DNA of 64,000 nucleotides, from positions 1,540,501 to 1,604,500 of the forward strand of contig NZ_CP018154.1 in the NCBI RefSeq assembly GCF_001889025.1, given 5' to 3'. Under the pieces are notes generated by a model, which saw only the letters and a program-made list of their open reading frames with translations, searched no databases and was not told where the DNA came from. This document shows positions 10,194 to 18,603 of this stretch, piece by piece. The position numbers and the translations under genes were made by a program. Each line of letters begins with the position of its first letter. Position 1 is the first letter of the stretch. Source of the stretch: Sphingorhabdus lutea. Lineage in GTDB: Bacteria > Pseudomonadota > Alphaproteobacteria > Sphingomonadales > Sphingomonadaceae.

Positions 10194-10617
10194 TCACGCA
10201 TCATTATATTTTCTGTTCGCTGCCGCCTTTATGTTACATGGTTGCAGCGAACAGGCGGATAATAGTCCATTTCAAGAAGAAACGGCCAGCGCAGATAATA
10301 AAATTATGTGCGCATTAAATGGAACGGATAAATTCGAAAAAATATGTGTGCGTGAAAATATCGTTGAAAAAGGTCAAACTATTGTCACTTTAAAGCATCC
10401 AGATGGTGGCTTTAAGCGTTTTATTATCGTCAAGGGCAGGGGGCTTATCGCTGCAGAAGGATTTGATAATAGCGAGATTGAAATATTAGACGGAAGTCAA
10501 ATATTGCTGCGTTCGGGCAATGATCAATATAAATTGGATGCAATAGTTAATAGGAAGGCAGCCGACGATATATTGGATGGTCAAGTCAATATAATGACGT
10601 CAGAAGCACAAAAATAA
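10180..10617 (+). CDS. Small putative lipoprotein
   Basis: 145-residue protein that I cannot assign to a named family. The N-terminus is a lipoprotein signal: short basic start, hydrophobic run [11 protein letters not shown], then a lipobox LHGC with Cys22 for lipid attachment. The mature part is charged and beta-rich with [19 protein letters not shown]. It overlaps the ilvD end by 14 nt and its TAA overlaps the ATG of the RNA methyltransferase (TAATG). It is therefore locked between two enzymes in one transcript although its role is not obviously related. Confidence 0.75.
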   Translation: MRIFNHASLYFLFAAAFMLHGCSEQADNSPFQEETASADNKIMCALNGTDKFEKICVRENIVEKGQTIVTLKHPDGGFKRFIIVKGRGLIAAEGFDNSEIEILDGSQILLRSGNDQYKLDAIVNRKAADDILDGQVNIMTSEAQK

Positions 10618-11837
10618 TGTCACAAAATAATGAAATAATAAGATTTGGATCGCGCGGCGACGGCGTAACTGCGGATGGCAGATATGTTGCTGGCGCTGTT
10701 CCAGGCGATATGCTGATTGAACAAGGGGGGATTAAATTTGGCCCTGGACATCAAGAGCCGCCATGCAAACATGCCGATATTTGCGGTGGTTGTCAGATGC
10801 AGCATGTCACTGACGGGGCATATTTGGGATATTTAAAGGATAATATTCGCGGTGCTTTATTGTCGCAGGGCATTGATAATATTGATATAAAAGAACCTTT
10901 TTTATGCAATAAACATTCAAGGCGTAGGGCGTCTTTTCGTGCGCATTGGGCTGGAAAAAAGCTATTATTTGGATTTAATACGCAGCAAAGCCACAGAATT
11001 ATCAATCTTGAGCAATGTTTAACCATAACGCCGGCCTTATGGCATGTCTATTTGGCACTAAAACCATTTTTAAACAAATATTTGCCGCACAAATCGGCAG
11101 TTATTATTAAGTTAACCGAGGTTGATCAGGGCGTTGATTTATTGATTGAGGGATGGCTGGCTGAGGGGTTGGAGCAAATTGAGGCCATAACGGATTTTGC
11201 AAAAAATAATAAATTGGCGCGAATTTCAATGGATGATGGCCTTGGCCCTGTTGCGATGTGGGAACCTGAACCGGTAACCATAAATTTAGATGATATTCAT
11301 ACGCCCTTTCCGCCATTTTCATTTTTACAGGCAACCAGAGACGGGGAGTCGGCATTAAAAGCGGCTGTTGGCCTTGCACTACAAAATATACCCGTAAATG
11401 TGCCTGTGGCTGATTTATTTGCAGGATTGGGCACTTTTTCTTTCTATCTTGCCCAAAAGCATAAGGTTTACGCCGCAGACGCGACTTTATCAGCGATTAC
11501 CAATTTGAAAAATACCGCAAACCGTGCGCAATTGCCCATTTTTACCGAACATCGAGATTTATACCGCCGCCCCTTAAGCAGCCAAGAATTAAATAGGTTT
11601 AAGGCAGTGGTCATCGATCCGCCAAGGGCAGGGGCACGTGATCAGATTGAACAAATTTGCGCATCACAATTAAGCGATTTGGCCTATGTTAGCTGTAATC
11701 CAGCGACATTTTCGCGTGATGCAAAATTGTTAATCGAAAGCGGTATGGAATTGCTTTGGATTCAGGCTGTTGGTCAATTTAGATGGTCAACACATGTAGA
11801 ATTGGTGGCACATTTTAAACGCAAAGAAGTAATTTAG
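10617..11837 (+). CDS. RNA (uracil-5-)-methyltransferase, TrmA/RlmC/RlmD family
   Basis: SAM-dependent methyltransferase making 5-methyluridine in rRNA or tRNA. An iron-sulfur cluster motif CKHADICGGCQMQH lies near residue 50. The Rossmann motif DLFAGLGTFSFYLA binds SAM, VVIDPPRAGA is the conserved post-strand motif, and SCNPATFSRD carries the catalytic Cys. No clear N-terminal TRAM domain is visible, and at 406 aa it is shorter than E. coli RlmD, so the exact target (U747, U1939 or tRNA U54) cannot be assigned. Starts at a TAATG overlap and converges on the nitrilase gene with a 10-nt gap. Confidence 0.85.
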   Translation: MSQNNEIIRFGSRGDGVTADGRYVAGAVPGDMLIEQGGIKFGPGHQEPPCKHADICGGCQMQHVTDGAYLGYLKDNIRGALLSQGIDNIDIKEPFLCNKHSRRRASFRAHWAGKKLLFGFNTQQSHRIINLEQCLTITPALWHVYLALKPFLNKYLPHKSAVIIKLTEVDQGVDLLIEGWLAEGLEQIEAITDFAKNNKLARISMDDGLGPVAMWEPEPVTINLDDIHTPFPPFSFLQATRDGESALKAAVGLALQNIPVNVPVADLFAGLGTFSFYLAQKHKVYAADATLSAITNLKNTANRAQLPIFTEHRDLYRRPLSSQELNRFKAVVIDPPRAGARDQIEQICASQLSDLAYVSCNPATFSRDAKLLIESGMELLWIQAVGQFRWSTHVELVAHFKRKEVI

Positions 11838-11847
11838 TATAATTTGT

Positions 11848-12792
11848 TTATTTTTCGTAAGTTACGCCATTATGTTCAGAAATATTCACGCGTAGATCAA
11901 AAATATCTGCGCGACTATAATGGCCATCCGTGTCCAAAGATGTTAATCCCTGACCAATTAAGTCAATGTCTAAATCTGCATAAATAGTTTCAGCTTTATC
12001 ACCGGCCTTTGCCAAAATTGATGCATCGGGGGCAATAATCATGCTGCCACCAAATTGCAGCTGCTTATCTGCCATTTGCTCAATTAACTCTTTAGCTGCG
12101 CTATCCCCGCCCACTGAATGCAGGCCATCCAATAAATCCTGCCTATGCTGAACAGTTCCTGCCGCCAAAACAAAACAGCGTCCCTCAAAAGCATAATGTC
12201 TGGAGGCAATTTCATATGTGTCGCGAACCGTGGGCCATGCAGCAATATGGATTGTTTCGCCCATATTATGCATGACGGCGCGTGCCATTGGCATCCAATG
12301 TTCCCAACATATTAAATTACCGACAACATGCCGGTCATGTTGATGGACATTTAATGTTGATCCATCGCCCCTATTCCATATGAGCCGTTCGCCATGCGTG
12401 GGAACCAGTTTACGGTGGTTCAGCATTGATTTTTTTGGTCGCATTAAAAATTGATTATTATATATGCTGTTGCGCAGTCTTTCATGAGCGCCAATTGACA
12501 GCATGACGTCATTTTCATCGCATAATTGCTGTAAAGGTAATAATCTGGGGTCGTCTTGCTTAATCGCCTGTTTTAAAATGATATTATGCAGCGATTTTGT
12601 GCCAAGGTGATCCCATAATGCTGCGCCCGCTGCCTCATCAAGCCATATTGGATAGCCCCCTAAAAAAGTCTCACCAAAGGCGATGAGTTTTGCGCCATTT
12701 TCAATTGCATTTGTGGCCAGATTTAATAATTTTTCAATCCCTGCATCGACATTGAAGGGGATTGGTGCCGCCTGACAAACTGCAACTTTCAT
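11848..12792 (-). CDS. Nitrilase / carbon-nitrogen hydrolase
   Basis: Hydrolase of the nitrilase branch of the C-N hydrolase superfamily, converting nitriles to carboxylates plus ammonia. The catalytic triad is visible: Glu in AFGETFLGGYP, Lys in HRKLVPTHGERLIW, and Cys in GNLICWEHWMP. The CWEH context and PTHGER segment match true nitrilases better than amidases or NAD synthetase domains. Length (314 aa) is normal. Substrate is unknown. Two MAPEG genes lie upstream on the same strand, the nearest 34 nt away. Confidence 0.85.
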   Translation of the reverse strand: MKVAVCQAAPIPFNVDAGIEKLLNLATNAIENGAKLIAFGETFLGGYPIWLDEAAGAALWDHLGTKSLHNIILKQAIKQDDPRLLPLQQLCDENDVMLSIGAHERLRNSIYNNQFLMRPKKSMLNHRKLVPTHGERLIWNRGDGSTLNVHQHDRHVVGNLICWEHWMPMARAVMHNMGETIHIAAWPTVRDTYEIASRHYAFEGRCFVLAAGTVQHRQDLLDGLHSVGGDSAAKELIEQMADKQLQFGGSMIIAPDASILAKAGDKAETIYADLDIDLIGQGLTSLDTDGHYSRADIFDLRVNISEHNGVTYEK

Positions 12793-12826
12793 ATTATTCC
12801 ATGCCTTTGGTGGTAATTTATTGTTT

Positions 12827-13249
12827 TTATGTAATTATCATTGCCGCATTTATAGTCAACCACATTAAAATAATTGTTGAAATAGCAAATAAAGCAAAAC
12901 GCACCATCACAATATTTAAAATGGCCTGCCACAGACTATGTAATATGCGCAGCGACACAAAAGCCCATGCCAGCCATAAATTTATACCGTCACCCTCGCC
13001 AACTATCGCCAAAATAATGGCAACAGCATAGAATATAGGGGGTAATTCCAATAAATGATTATAATTATCTGCCTTCCACTGCGCAGAAAAAGGCAATTTT
13101 TTTAATTCATCCTTAGTATAGGTGGCCGGATTGAGATCGATTTTCGCCGCCTGCATGGCGGGAATACGCGTAATATACATCCAAATCCACATGACAAATG
13201 TCCAAAGGATAAGGATGATGACGGGCGTTAAAATTGGGCTGTTTGTCAT
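12827..13249 (-). CDS. MAPEG family membrane protein (copy 2)
   Basis: 140-residue protein with four predicted membrane helices and the MAPEG hallmark pattern DNYNHLLELPPIFYA followed by LRILHSLWQ and NIVMVRFALF. MAPEG proteins include microsomal glutathione transferases and eicosanoid enzymes; bacterial members mostly lack a known substrate. It is a paralogue of the gene just upstream (13 nt apart), clearly from tandem duplication. Confidence 0.8.
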   Translation of the reverse strand: MTNSPILTPVIILILWTFVMWIWMYITRIPAMQAAKIDLNPATYTKDELKKLPFSAQWKADNYNHLLELPPIFYAVAIILAIVGEGDGINLWLAWAFVSLRILHSLWQAILNIVMVRFALFAISTIILMWLTINAAMIIT

Positions 13250-13262
13250 AAATATATATCCT

Positions 13263-13691
13263 TTATATCAATATATTAACTGTCATTATTGACAAGATGA
13301 ATAAACAAATTGTCGCCATCATGAAAATGGCAAAACGGACCATCACATTATTGATTAATGATTGGTAGAGGCTGTGAATTATCCTGAAAATCACATAACC
13401 CCATGCCAAATTAACCATTATGGGGGTGACCCCGCCTGCGACAGCCGCAATTAAAATAATGGCATAAAAAATTGTCGGCTGTTCCATCAAATGGGAGTAA
13501 TTATGCGATTTCCAATTGACCTGATCGGGGATTAAGCCTTCTAAATCCTGTCCTCTGCCACCTGGCTTTGCTACATTCAGTTGTTTTTTAATTTTTGCCA
13601 TCGCTGGAAAGCGAGAGGCGGCCAACCATAATAGCATGATGAGTGACCAGCAGACCAAAATAGCCGCTGGTAACAAAATATCCTTATCCAT
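13263..13691 (-). CDS. MAPEG family membrane protein (copy 1)
   Basis: 142 residues, four membrane segments, with SHNYSHLMEQPTIFYA, FRIIHSLYQS and NNVMVRFAIF aligned directly with its downstream paralogue. A likely glutathione-dependent or lipid-peroxide-handling membrane enzyme by family, but this is inference. First gene of the MAPEG-MAPEG-nitrilase run. Confidence 0.8.
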   Translation of the reverse strand: MDKDILLPAAILVCWSLIMLLWLAASRFPAMAKIKKQLNVAKPGGRGQDLEGLIPDQVNWKSHNYSHLMEQPTIFYAIILIAAVAGGVTPIMVNLAWGYVIFRIIHSLYQSLINNVMVRFAIFMMATICLFILSIMTVNILI

Positions 13692-13768
13692 ATTTATCCC
13701 CCTTATTTACATTAAGGTAGGTTGATGTAAATAAGGCGGATTGTCAATTGGATGATTGAAATTGGATT

Positions 13769-14962
13769 TTAGCTTTTGCTAAATGCCTCAAAAGAAATGA
13801 CATTGTCATTTTCTTGACGCGAATATACGCTGGCCATGGGGGCATCGCTGACCGTATAGCGCAATGTTTCGCCAAAGCCGTTAAAGCCGGTGCGCATAGC
13901 GCAGCCATAAGCACCCAACATACCAATTTCAATATAGTCCCCCGACCCTATATCAGCAGGTAGCATGAAAGGGCCGGCCATATGGTCCATATCGTCGCAT
14001 GTTGGGCCATAAAAGCTAAACCCATCATGTGATTCTATGGTATTATCATCGCCCAAATAGGCAACGGGAAAGCGCCAGCCAATATGCGCCGCATCAAATA
14101 AAGATCCATAGGCGCCATCATTTATGAAAAGCTCATGCCCACGGCGTTTTTCCACTTTGACAATTAAGGAGGCATATTCAGCGCATAATGCACGGCCCGG
14201 CTCGCACCAAAGCTCCGCAGAATAGCTGATGGGCAGGTCTTCAAACGCGTCGTGAATCACATTAAAATATTGGCGTAAATCAGGCGGTGACATGCCAGGA
14301 TAAACCGATGGAAAGCCGCCGCCAACATCAACAATGTCAACAGTGACTGAAGATGCGATAATTGCCTCGCGCACGCGCTCCATCGCATCGGAATATGCAT
14401 TGGGTGACATGGCTTGGCTGCCAACATGGAAACAAATGCCAAGCCCGTCGGCCAATTGGCGCGTTGCGACAAGTAAATCGGCGACTTCATCTGCATCTGC
14501 ACCAAATTTTGCGGCAAGGCTTAATTCAGCATGTTCGGAGGAAACCTGAATCCGGACACAAAGATCAAGATCGGCTGCATTATGTGTTGCCCGTGCAATT
14601 TTGGCCAGCTCGTCATGCGTATCAAGCGAAAATGTGCGCACGCCATGTTGGTGATATGCCTCTGCGATTGCGGATTCTGATTTAACAGGGTGCATGAAGC
14701 ACAACACCGCATCGGGCAATAAATTACGGATTAAGCGCACTTCGCCAATTGACGCAACGTCATAATGGGTAATGCCGCTTTCCCACAAAATTTGGATAAG
14801 GTCGGGCGAAGGATTCGCCTTTACCGCATATATTGATTTGCCGCTAAAATTTTCTATAAAGAAGCGGGCAGCACGCTTGGCTGCATCAGGACGAAGCAAT
14901 GTAATAGATTCGTCAGGCTGAGTAGCACGAATGACAGCTAAGGCGTTTGGATAATCGTACAA
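13769..14962 (-). CDS. Ornithine decarboxylase, fold type III PLP enzyme
   Basis: Decarboxylates ornithine to putrescine (lysine also possible). Alanine-racemase-fold PLP enzyme with the cofactor Lys in YAVKANPSP (about residue 47), CFHVGSQ, DVGGGFPSVYPG for phosphate binding, ELWCEPGRALCAE, and the C-terminal FYGPTCDDMD with the catalytic Cys-Asp pair. I place the start at a TTG giving MYDYPNALAV, which matches where the family begins and has GGGGG 9 nt upstream; a far-upstream TTG at 15091 would add 43 atypical residues encoded by the structured leader. It follows nspC in the polyamine operon. Confidence 0.85.
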   Translation of the reverse strand: MYDYPNALAVIRATQPDESITLLRPDAAKRAARFFIENFSGKSIYAVKANPSPDLIQILWESGITHYDVASIGEVRLIRNLLPDAVLCFMHPVKSESAIAEAYHQHGVRTFSLDTHDELAKIARATHNAADLDLCVRIQVSSEHAELSLAAKFGADADEVADLLVATRQLADGLGICFHVGSQAMSPNAYSDAMERVREAIIASSVTVDIVDVGGGFPSVYPGMSPPDLRQYFNVIHDAFEDLPISYSAELWCEPGRALCAEYASLIVKVEKRRGHELFINDGAYGSLFDAAHIGWRFPVAYLGDDNTIESHDGFSFYGPTCDDMDHMAGPFMLPADIGSGDYIEIGMLGAYGCAMRTGFNGFGETLRYTVSDAPMASVYSRQENDNVISFEAFSKS

Positions 14963-15060
14963 TTCAAGGGACCCCCAATAGTCTGTTAAACTTAAAAAAT
15001 GCGAAAATGGCGCTGCCTTGCGGTTATTGGAAGTCCCCCTGGGGCAGCGAATGAGCGATA
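14963..15060 (-). promoter_or_regulatory. Structured 5' leader of ornithine decarboxylase
   Basis: On the minus strand, arms CGCTGCC (15049-15043) and GGCAGCG (15017-15011) form a perfect 7-bp stem around a 25-nt loop. The loop contains GGGGGAC, whose GGGAC part (15037-15033) is complementary to GTCCC (14972-14968), overlapping the ribosome-binding GGGGG before the TTG start. This could form a pseudoknot hiding the ribosome site. Alphaproteobacterial ornithine decarboxylase genes are known to carry a conserved leader (speF motif, Rfam); whether this is that motif needs a covariance-model search. Confidence 0.5.
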
Positions 15061-15113
15061 TATGAAAGCAAAGCCGTAATGTAAAGTTCAAATTGCAAAA
15101 AAATGTGAAAATT

Positions 15114-16268
15114 TTAGCTTAATCGGTTTTTAAAGTCGGTCCATTCAAAACGTTTTACCAACTTTAAATCGTCGCTTTCACTGTCCCATAGCCAGATAGA
15201 GGGCAAGGGGACACCATTAAATGTTGTGGTTTTGACCATAGAATAATGCGCCTGATCCAAAAAGGCAAATCTTTGCCCAATTTGCGGGGTTTCAGCAAAT
15301 CGATAATCGCCGATTATATCCCCAGCGAGGCAGCTTGGCCCGCCAAGACGCATGACTGGCCCGTCCATTTTCTCACCAAGCATTGCAGGGCGATATGGTG
15401 CTTCGATAACATCGGGCATATGGCATGTGGCGCTGATATCGCATATGCCAACTGGCATGCCATTATCGAATATATCCAAAATTTCGCCGACTAAAATACC
15501 CGCGTCCAATGCAATGGCTTCGCCCGGCTCTAAATATATCACGCATCCGGTTTCTTCGCTAACTTTGCGAATAAAATGAATCAGCGCCTCCCTATCATAA
15601 TCATCGCGAGTAATATGGTGGCCACCGCCAAAATTTATCCATTTTAACTGATTAAAATAGGGGGCTAATATAGGCTTAATCGCTTCCCATGTGCGCTCCA
15701 ACGGGGCGAATTCCTGTTCGCATAAGGTGTGAAAATGAATGCCCGATATGCCAGATAAATGCTCGGTTTTTAATTGGCCAATTGGAAAACCAAGACGTGA
15801 ATGGGGCTGGCAAGGGTCATATTTTTCAACTTCACCTTCGCTATGCTGTGGATTGATGCGCAGGCCAGCATCAACCTTATCGGTCAAAAAATGAACAAAG
15901 CGGCGATGCTGGGCGGGGCTGTTAAAAATAATATGATCGGAAATTTCGACAATTTCGGCCATATCGCTTTGTTTATATCCCGCGCAATATGTCGCAATTT
16001 CGCCCTTATAATGTTCACGTGCTAAACGTGCTTCCCAAAGGCCGCTTGTGCAAACACCATCAAGATATTCTCCGATTAAGGGGGCCAACTGCCACATGGA
16101 AAAAGCCTTCATTGCGCAAAGGATTTTTGCACCAGAATGGTTTTTTACATCCGCCAAGATGGACAAATTGCGCCTTATCGCAGCTGCGTCGACAATGAAT
16201 GAAGGGCTGTCAACGCGGCCAAGGTCAAAATGCGCAAATGCGCCGGGATCGCCTGCTTTGGTTTCCAT
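15114..16268 (-). CDS. nspC: Carboxynorspermidine decarboxylase
   Basis: PLP enzyme that decarboxylates carboxy(nor)spermidine to (nor)spermidine, the last step of the dehydrogenase/decarboxylase polyamine route. The PLP Lys is Lys54 in LCAMKAFSMW, followed by CTSGLWEARLARE. Also visible are GIHFHTLCEQ, WINFGGGHHITR, YLEPGEAIAL and the late ICDISATCHMPDV segment. 384 aa is normal. The ATG overlaps the stop of the upstream dehydrogenase by 1 nt (TAATG), so the two are translationally coupled. Confidence 0.92.
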   Translation of the reverse strand: METKAGDPGAFAHFDLGRVDSPSFIVDAAAIRRNLSILADVKNHSGAKILCAMKAFSMWQLAPLIGEYLDGVCTSGLWEARLAREHYKGEIATYCAGYKQSDMAEIVEISDHIIFNSPAQHRRFVHFLTDKVDAGLRINPQHSEGEVEKYDPCQPHSRLGFPIGQLKTEHLSGISGIHFHTLCEQEFAPLERTWEAIKPILAPYFNQLKWINFGGGHHITRDDYDREALIHFIRKVSEETGCVIYLEPGEAIALDAGILVGEILDIFDNGMPVGICDISATCHMPDVIEAPYRPAMLGEKMDGPVMRLGGPSCLAGDIIGDYRFAETPQIGQRFAFLDQAHYSMVKTTTFNGVPLPSIWLWDSESDDLKLVKRFEWTDFKNRLS

Positions 16269-17476
16269 TAAAATGCCAATGGTCCGTCAAGCTCCTTCAC
16301 CTGCCACGGCAGGCCATGTTTGTTGAGCATATCCATAAAGGGATCAGGATCAAATTCCTCCATATTAAACACGCCGGCGCCAGTCCATTTTCCGGTAAGC
16401 AGCATGGCAGCTCCAATCATTGCTGGAACTCCGGTAGTATAGCTGACCGCTTGATTGCCTGTTTCGGCAAAGGCGTCTTCATGATCACAAATATTATAAA
16501 TATAGAGCGTTTTTTCGTTTCCATCCTTGCCAAGGCCGGTTGCAATATCACCAATATTGGTTTTGCCCTTTGTGGTCGCCCCCAAAGAGGCCGGTTCGGG
16601 CAAAACAGCCTTTAAAAACTGTAATGGAATAATTTCTTTGCCTTCATACATAACTGGATCAATGCGCGTCATGCCGACCGCTTGGAGCACATTTAAGTGG
16701 GTGATATAGGCATCGCCAAAGGTCATCCAGAAGCGAATACGTTTAATTTCTGGCAAATGTGTTTTCAGGCTCTCAATTTCCTCATGATACATCATATACA
16801 TGTTTTTGGGGCCGACTTGTTCAAAATCAAATGTCTGTTTTACCGACATTGGCGGGGTTTCAACCCAATCGCCATTTTCCCAATGCCGCGCAACTGCCGT
16901 TACCTCACGAATATTAATTTCGGGGTTGAAATTGGTTGCAAATGCCTGTCCATGGTCGCCGCCATTACAGTCCAAAATGTCCAAAGTGTCGATACGCTCA
17001 AAATGATGTTTTTTAAGGTAGGTTGCAAAAACACTGGTCACGCCGGGGTCAAAACCAGAACCCAATAAAGCGGTTAATCCTGCCTCTTTAAATCGTTGTT
17101 GATATGCCCATTGCCAGTGATATTCAAATTTTGCCACGTCCAATGGTTCATAATTTGCGGTGTCCATATAATTTACACCGGCGGCAAGACAGGCATCCAT
17201 AATATTTAAATCTTGATAAGGCAGGGCAAGATTGACCACCAATTGGGGCTTAATTTCATTTAATAATGCTGTCGTGGCGGGAACATCATCTGCATCCAAG
17301 GCATAGGTGGCAATTTCCACTCCAGTGCGCTGCTTCACAGATGCGGCAATCGCATCACATTTCGATTTTGTTCGGCTCGCCAGATGAATTTCGGAAAATA
17401 TATCTTTGTTCATCGCCATTTTGTGAACTGCAACCGAACCAACGCCGCCCGCGCCGATGACTAAAATCTTGCTCAT
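16268..17476 (-). CDS. Carboxy(nor)spermidine dehydrogenase (saccharopine dehydrogenase family)
   Basis: NAD(P)H-dependent enzyme condensing putrescine or diaminopropane with aspartate semialdehyde to carboxyspermidine or carboxynorspermidine. N-terminal Rossmann motif VIGAGGVGSVAVHKMA, the VNLALPYQDLNIMDAC and ANYEP blocks, and GSGFDPGVTSVFA are typical of this branch of the saccharopine dehydrogenase family. Function is assigned mainly from the coupled nspC gene and the decarboxylase beyond it. First gene of the operon. Confidence 0.88.
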   Translation of the reverse strand: MSKILVIGAGGVGSVAVHKMAMNKDIFSEIHLASRTKSKCDAIAASVKQRTGVEIATYALDADDVPATTALLNEIKPQLVVNLALPYQDLNIMDACLAAGVNYMDTANYEPLDVAKFEYHWQWAYQQRFKEAGLTALLGSGFDPGVTSVFATYLKKHHFERIDTLDILDCNGGDHGQAFATNFNPEINIREVTAVARHWENGDWVETPPMSVKQTFDFEQVGPKNMYMMYHEEIESLKTHLPEIKRIRFWMTFGDAYITHLNVLQAVGMTRIDPVMYEGKEIIPLQFLKAVLPEPASLGATTKGKTNIGDIATGLGKDGNEKTLYIYNICDHEDAFAETGNQAVSYTTGVPAMIGAAMLLTGKWTGAGVFNMEEFDPDPFMDMLNKHGLPWQVKELDGPLAF

Positions 17477-17531
17477 TTGAAAAATCCTGCCAATTTAAGA
17501 ATCATATTGCCACAGCATATAGGCAGCTTTG

Positions 17532-18536
17532 ATGACAGGACAAGTTTTGAACGAAAAATATGACAATCATCCGCAATTAAATATTATTATGCCAAGCCAT
17601 GAAGGGGTGGTGAGAGCTGCACAGAAAGTCGCAAAAATCCTGCCTCCTACGCCTCTTTTACCACTGATGATTAGAGGAAAAACAATTTGGTGTAAGGCAG
17701 AGGCGCTGCAGCCCATTGGGGCATTTAAAATAAGGGGGGCGTGGCATAGATTAACTGATTTGAGTGAAAAAGAACGCAAATTGGGTGTGGTCGCATTTTC
17801 CAGCGGAAATCATGCTCAGGGCATTGCATGGGCCGCAAAGCAGCTTAATATCAATGCCACTATCGTCATGCCAAGTGACGCGCCAAAGGCAAAGATGAAG
17901 GCCACCAAGGATTTGGGCGCAGAAATAATAATATATAATCGCATGACCGAAAGCCGTGAAGAAATTGCGAGAGATATCGCCCTGCAAAACGGCGCGACCA
18001 TAGTGCCCAGCTTTGATGATGCATGGGTGATTGAGGGGCAGGGGAGCACCGCGATAGAGGCTGCGCAACAATTATCCGCCCATAATGGACAGAAATTTGA
18101 TCAGATTATCGCCTGTTGTGGCGGTGGCGGGCTTGCCAGTGGATGTGCGCTTGCCCTTTTGGACGCGGAAATATGCATTGTTGAGCCGGATGGGTGGGAC
18201 GATATGGGGCAATCTTTGACATTGGGTAAAATTGTCCCTGTTCGGCCCAATCCTCCATTTACAAGTTGTGATGCGCTGCAAACCTTGCGCGTGTGCGACA
18301 TGACATTTAATATTTTACATGAACGATGCGCCACAGGCGTAAATGTAACGGAAGCAGAAATTGCCGCCGCAATGCGTTATGCATATGAAAATTTACATAT
18401 CATATTGGAGCCGGGCGGCGCGGTCGCATTGGCCGCTATCATCGCGGGCAAGGTGGAATTGGGCCAAAATCCATTGGTTACTTTGTCCGGCGGCAATGTA
18501 GATGCGGCGTTATATTTTAAGATGATAGGCGGTTAA
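17532..18536 (+). CDS. Threonine/serine dehydratase, PLP-dependent
   Basis: Fold type II PLP enzyme deaminating threonine (to 2-oxobutyrate) or serine. The PLP Lys lies in QPIGAFKIRGAW, SSGNHAQGIAWAA is the substrate Asn loop, and ACCGGGGLASG binds the cofactor phosphate. About 334 aa with no ACT regulatory domain, so it resembles the catabolic or racemase-like single-domain forms rather than feedback-regulated IlvA. Starts: ATG at 17532 preferred over TTG 17529; ATG 17589 also matches the family start. 2-Oxobutyrate can yield propionyl-CoA, which the pcc/mcm operon here would use. Confidence 0.85.
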   Translation: MTGQVLNEKYDNHPQLNIIMPSHEGVVRAAQKVAKILPPTPLLPLMIRGKTIWCKAEALQPIGAFKIRGAWHRLTDLSEKERKLGVVAFSSGNHAQGIAWAAKQLNINATIVMPSDAPKAKMKATKDLGAEIIIYNRMTESREEIARDIALQNGATIVPSFDDAWVIEGQGSTAIEAAQQLSAHNGQKFDQIIACCGGGGLASGCALALLDAEICIVEPDGWDDMGQSLTLGKIVPVRPNPPFTSCDALQTLRVCDMTFNILHERCATGVNVTEAEIAAAMRYAYENLHIILEPGGAVALAAIIAGKVELGQNPLVTLSGGNVDAALYFKMIGG

Positions 18537-18580
18537 ATCGCATATCATTTAGCCAAAATAAAGAAATGATAAGCCGCCTA
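18526..18580. terminator. Nested hairpin between convergent genes
   Basis: Two nested perfect inverted repeats: outer TAGGCGG (18526-18532) with CCGCCTA (18574-18580), inner ATCATTT (18544-18550) with AAATGAT (18564-18570). It lies at the junction of the dehydratase gene and hemA, which converge, and overlaps the dehydratase stop. Probable bidirectional transcription end. Confidence 0.5.
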
Positions 18581-18603
18581 AAATAAGGCCGAGCAGCTTA
18601 ATC

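Noticed and set aside
13769..15091. Longer start (TTG 15091) for ornithine decarboxylase
   Set aside because: The extra 43 residues are unlike the family and overlap the structured leader; the TTG at 14962 has a ribosome site and the right family start.
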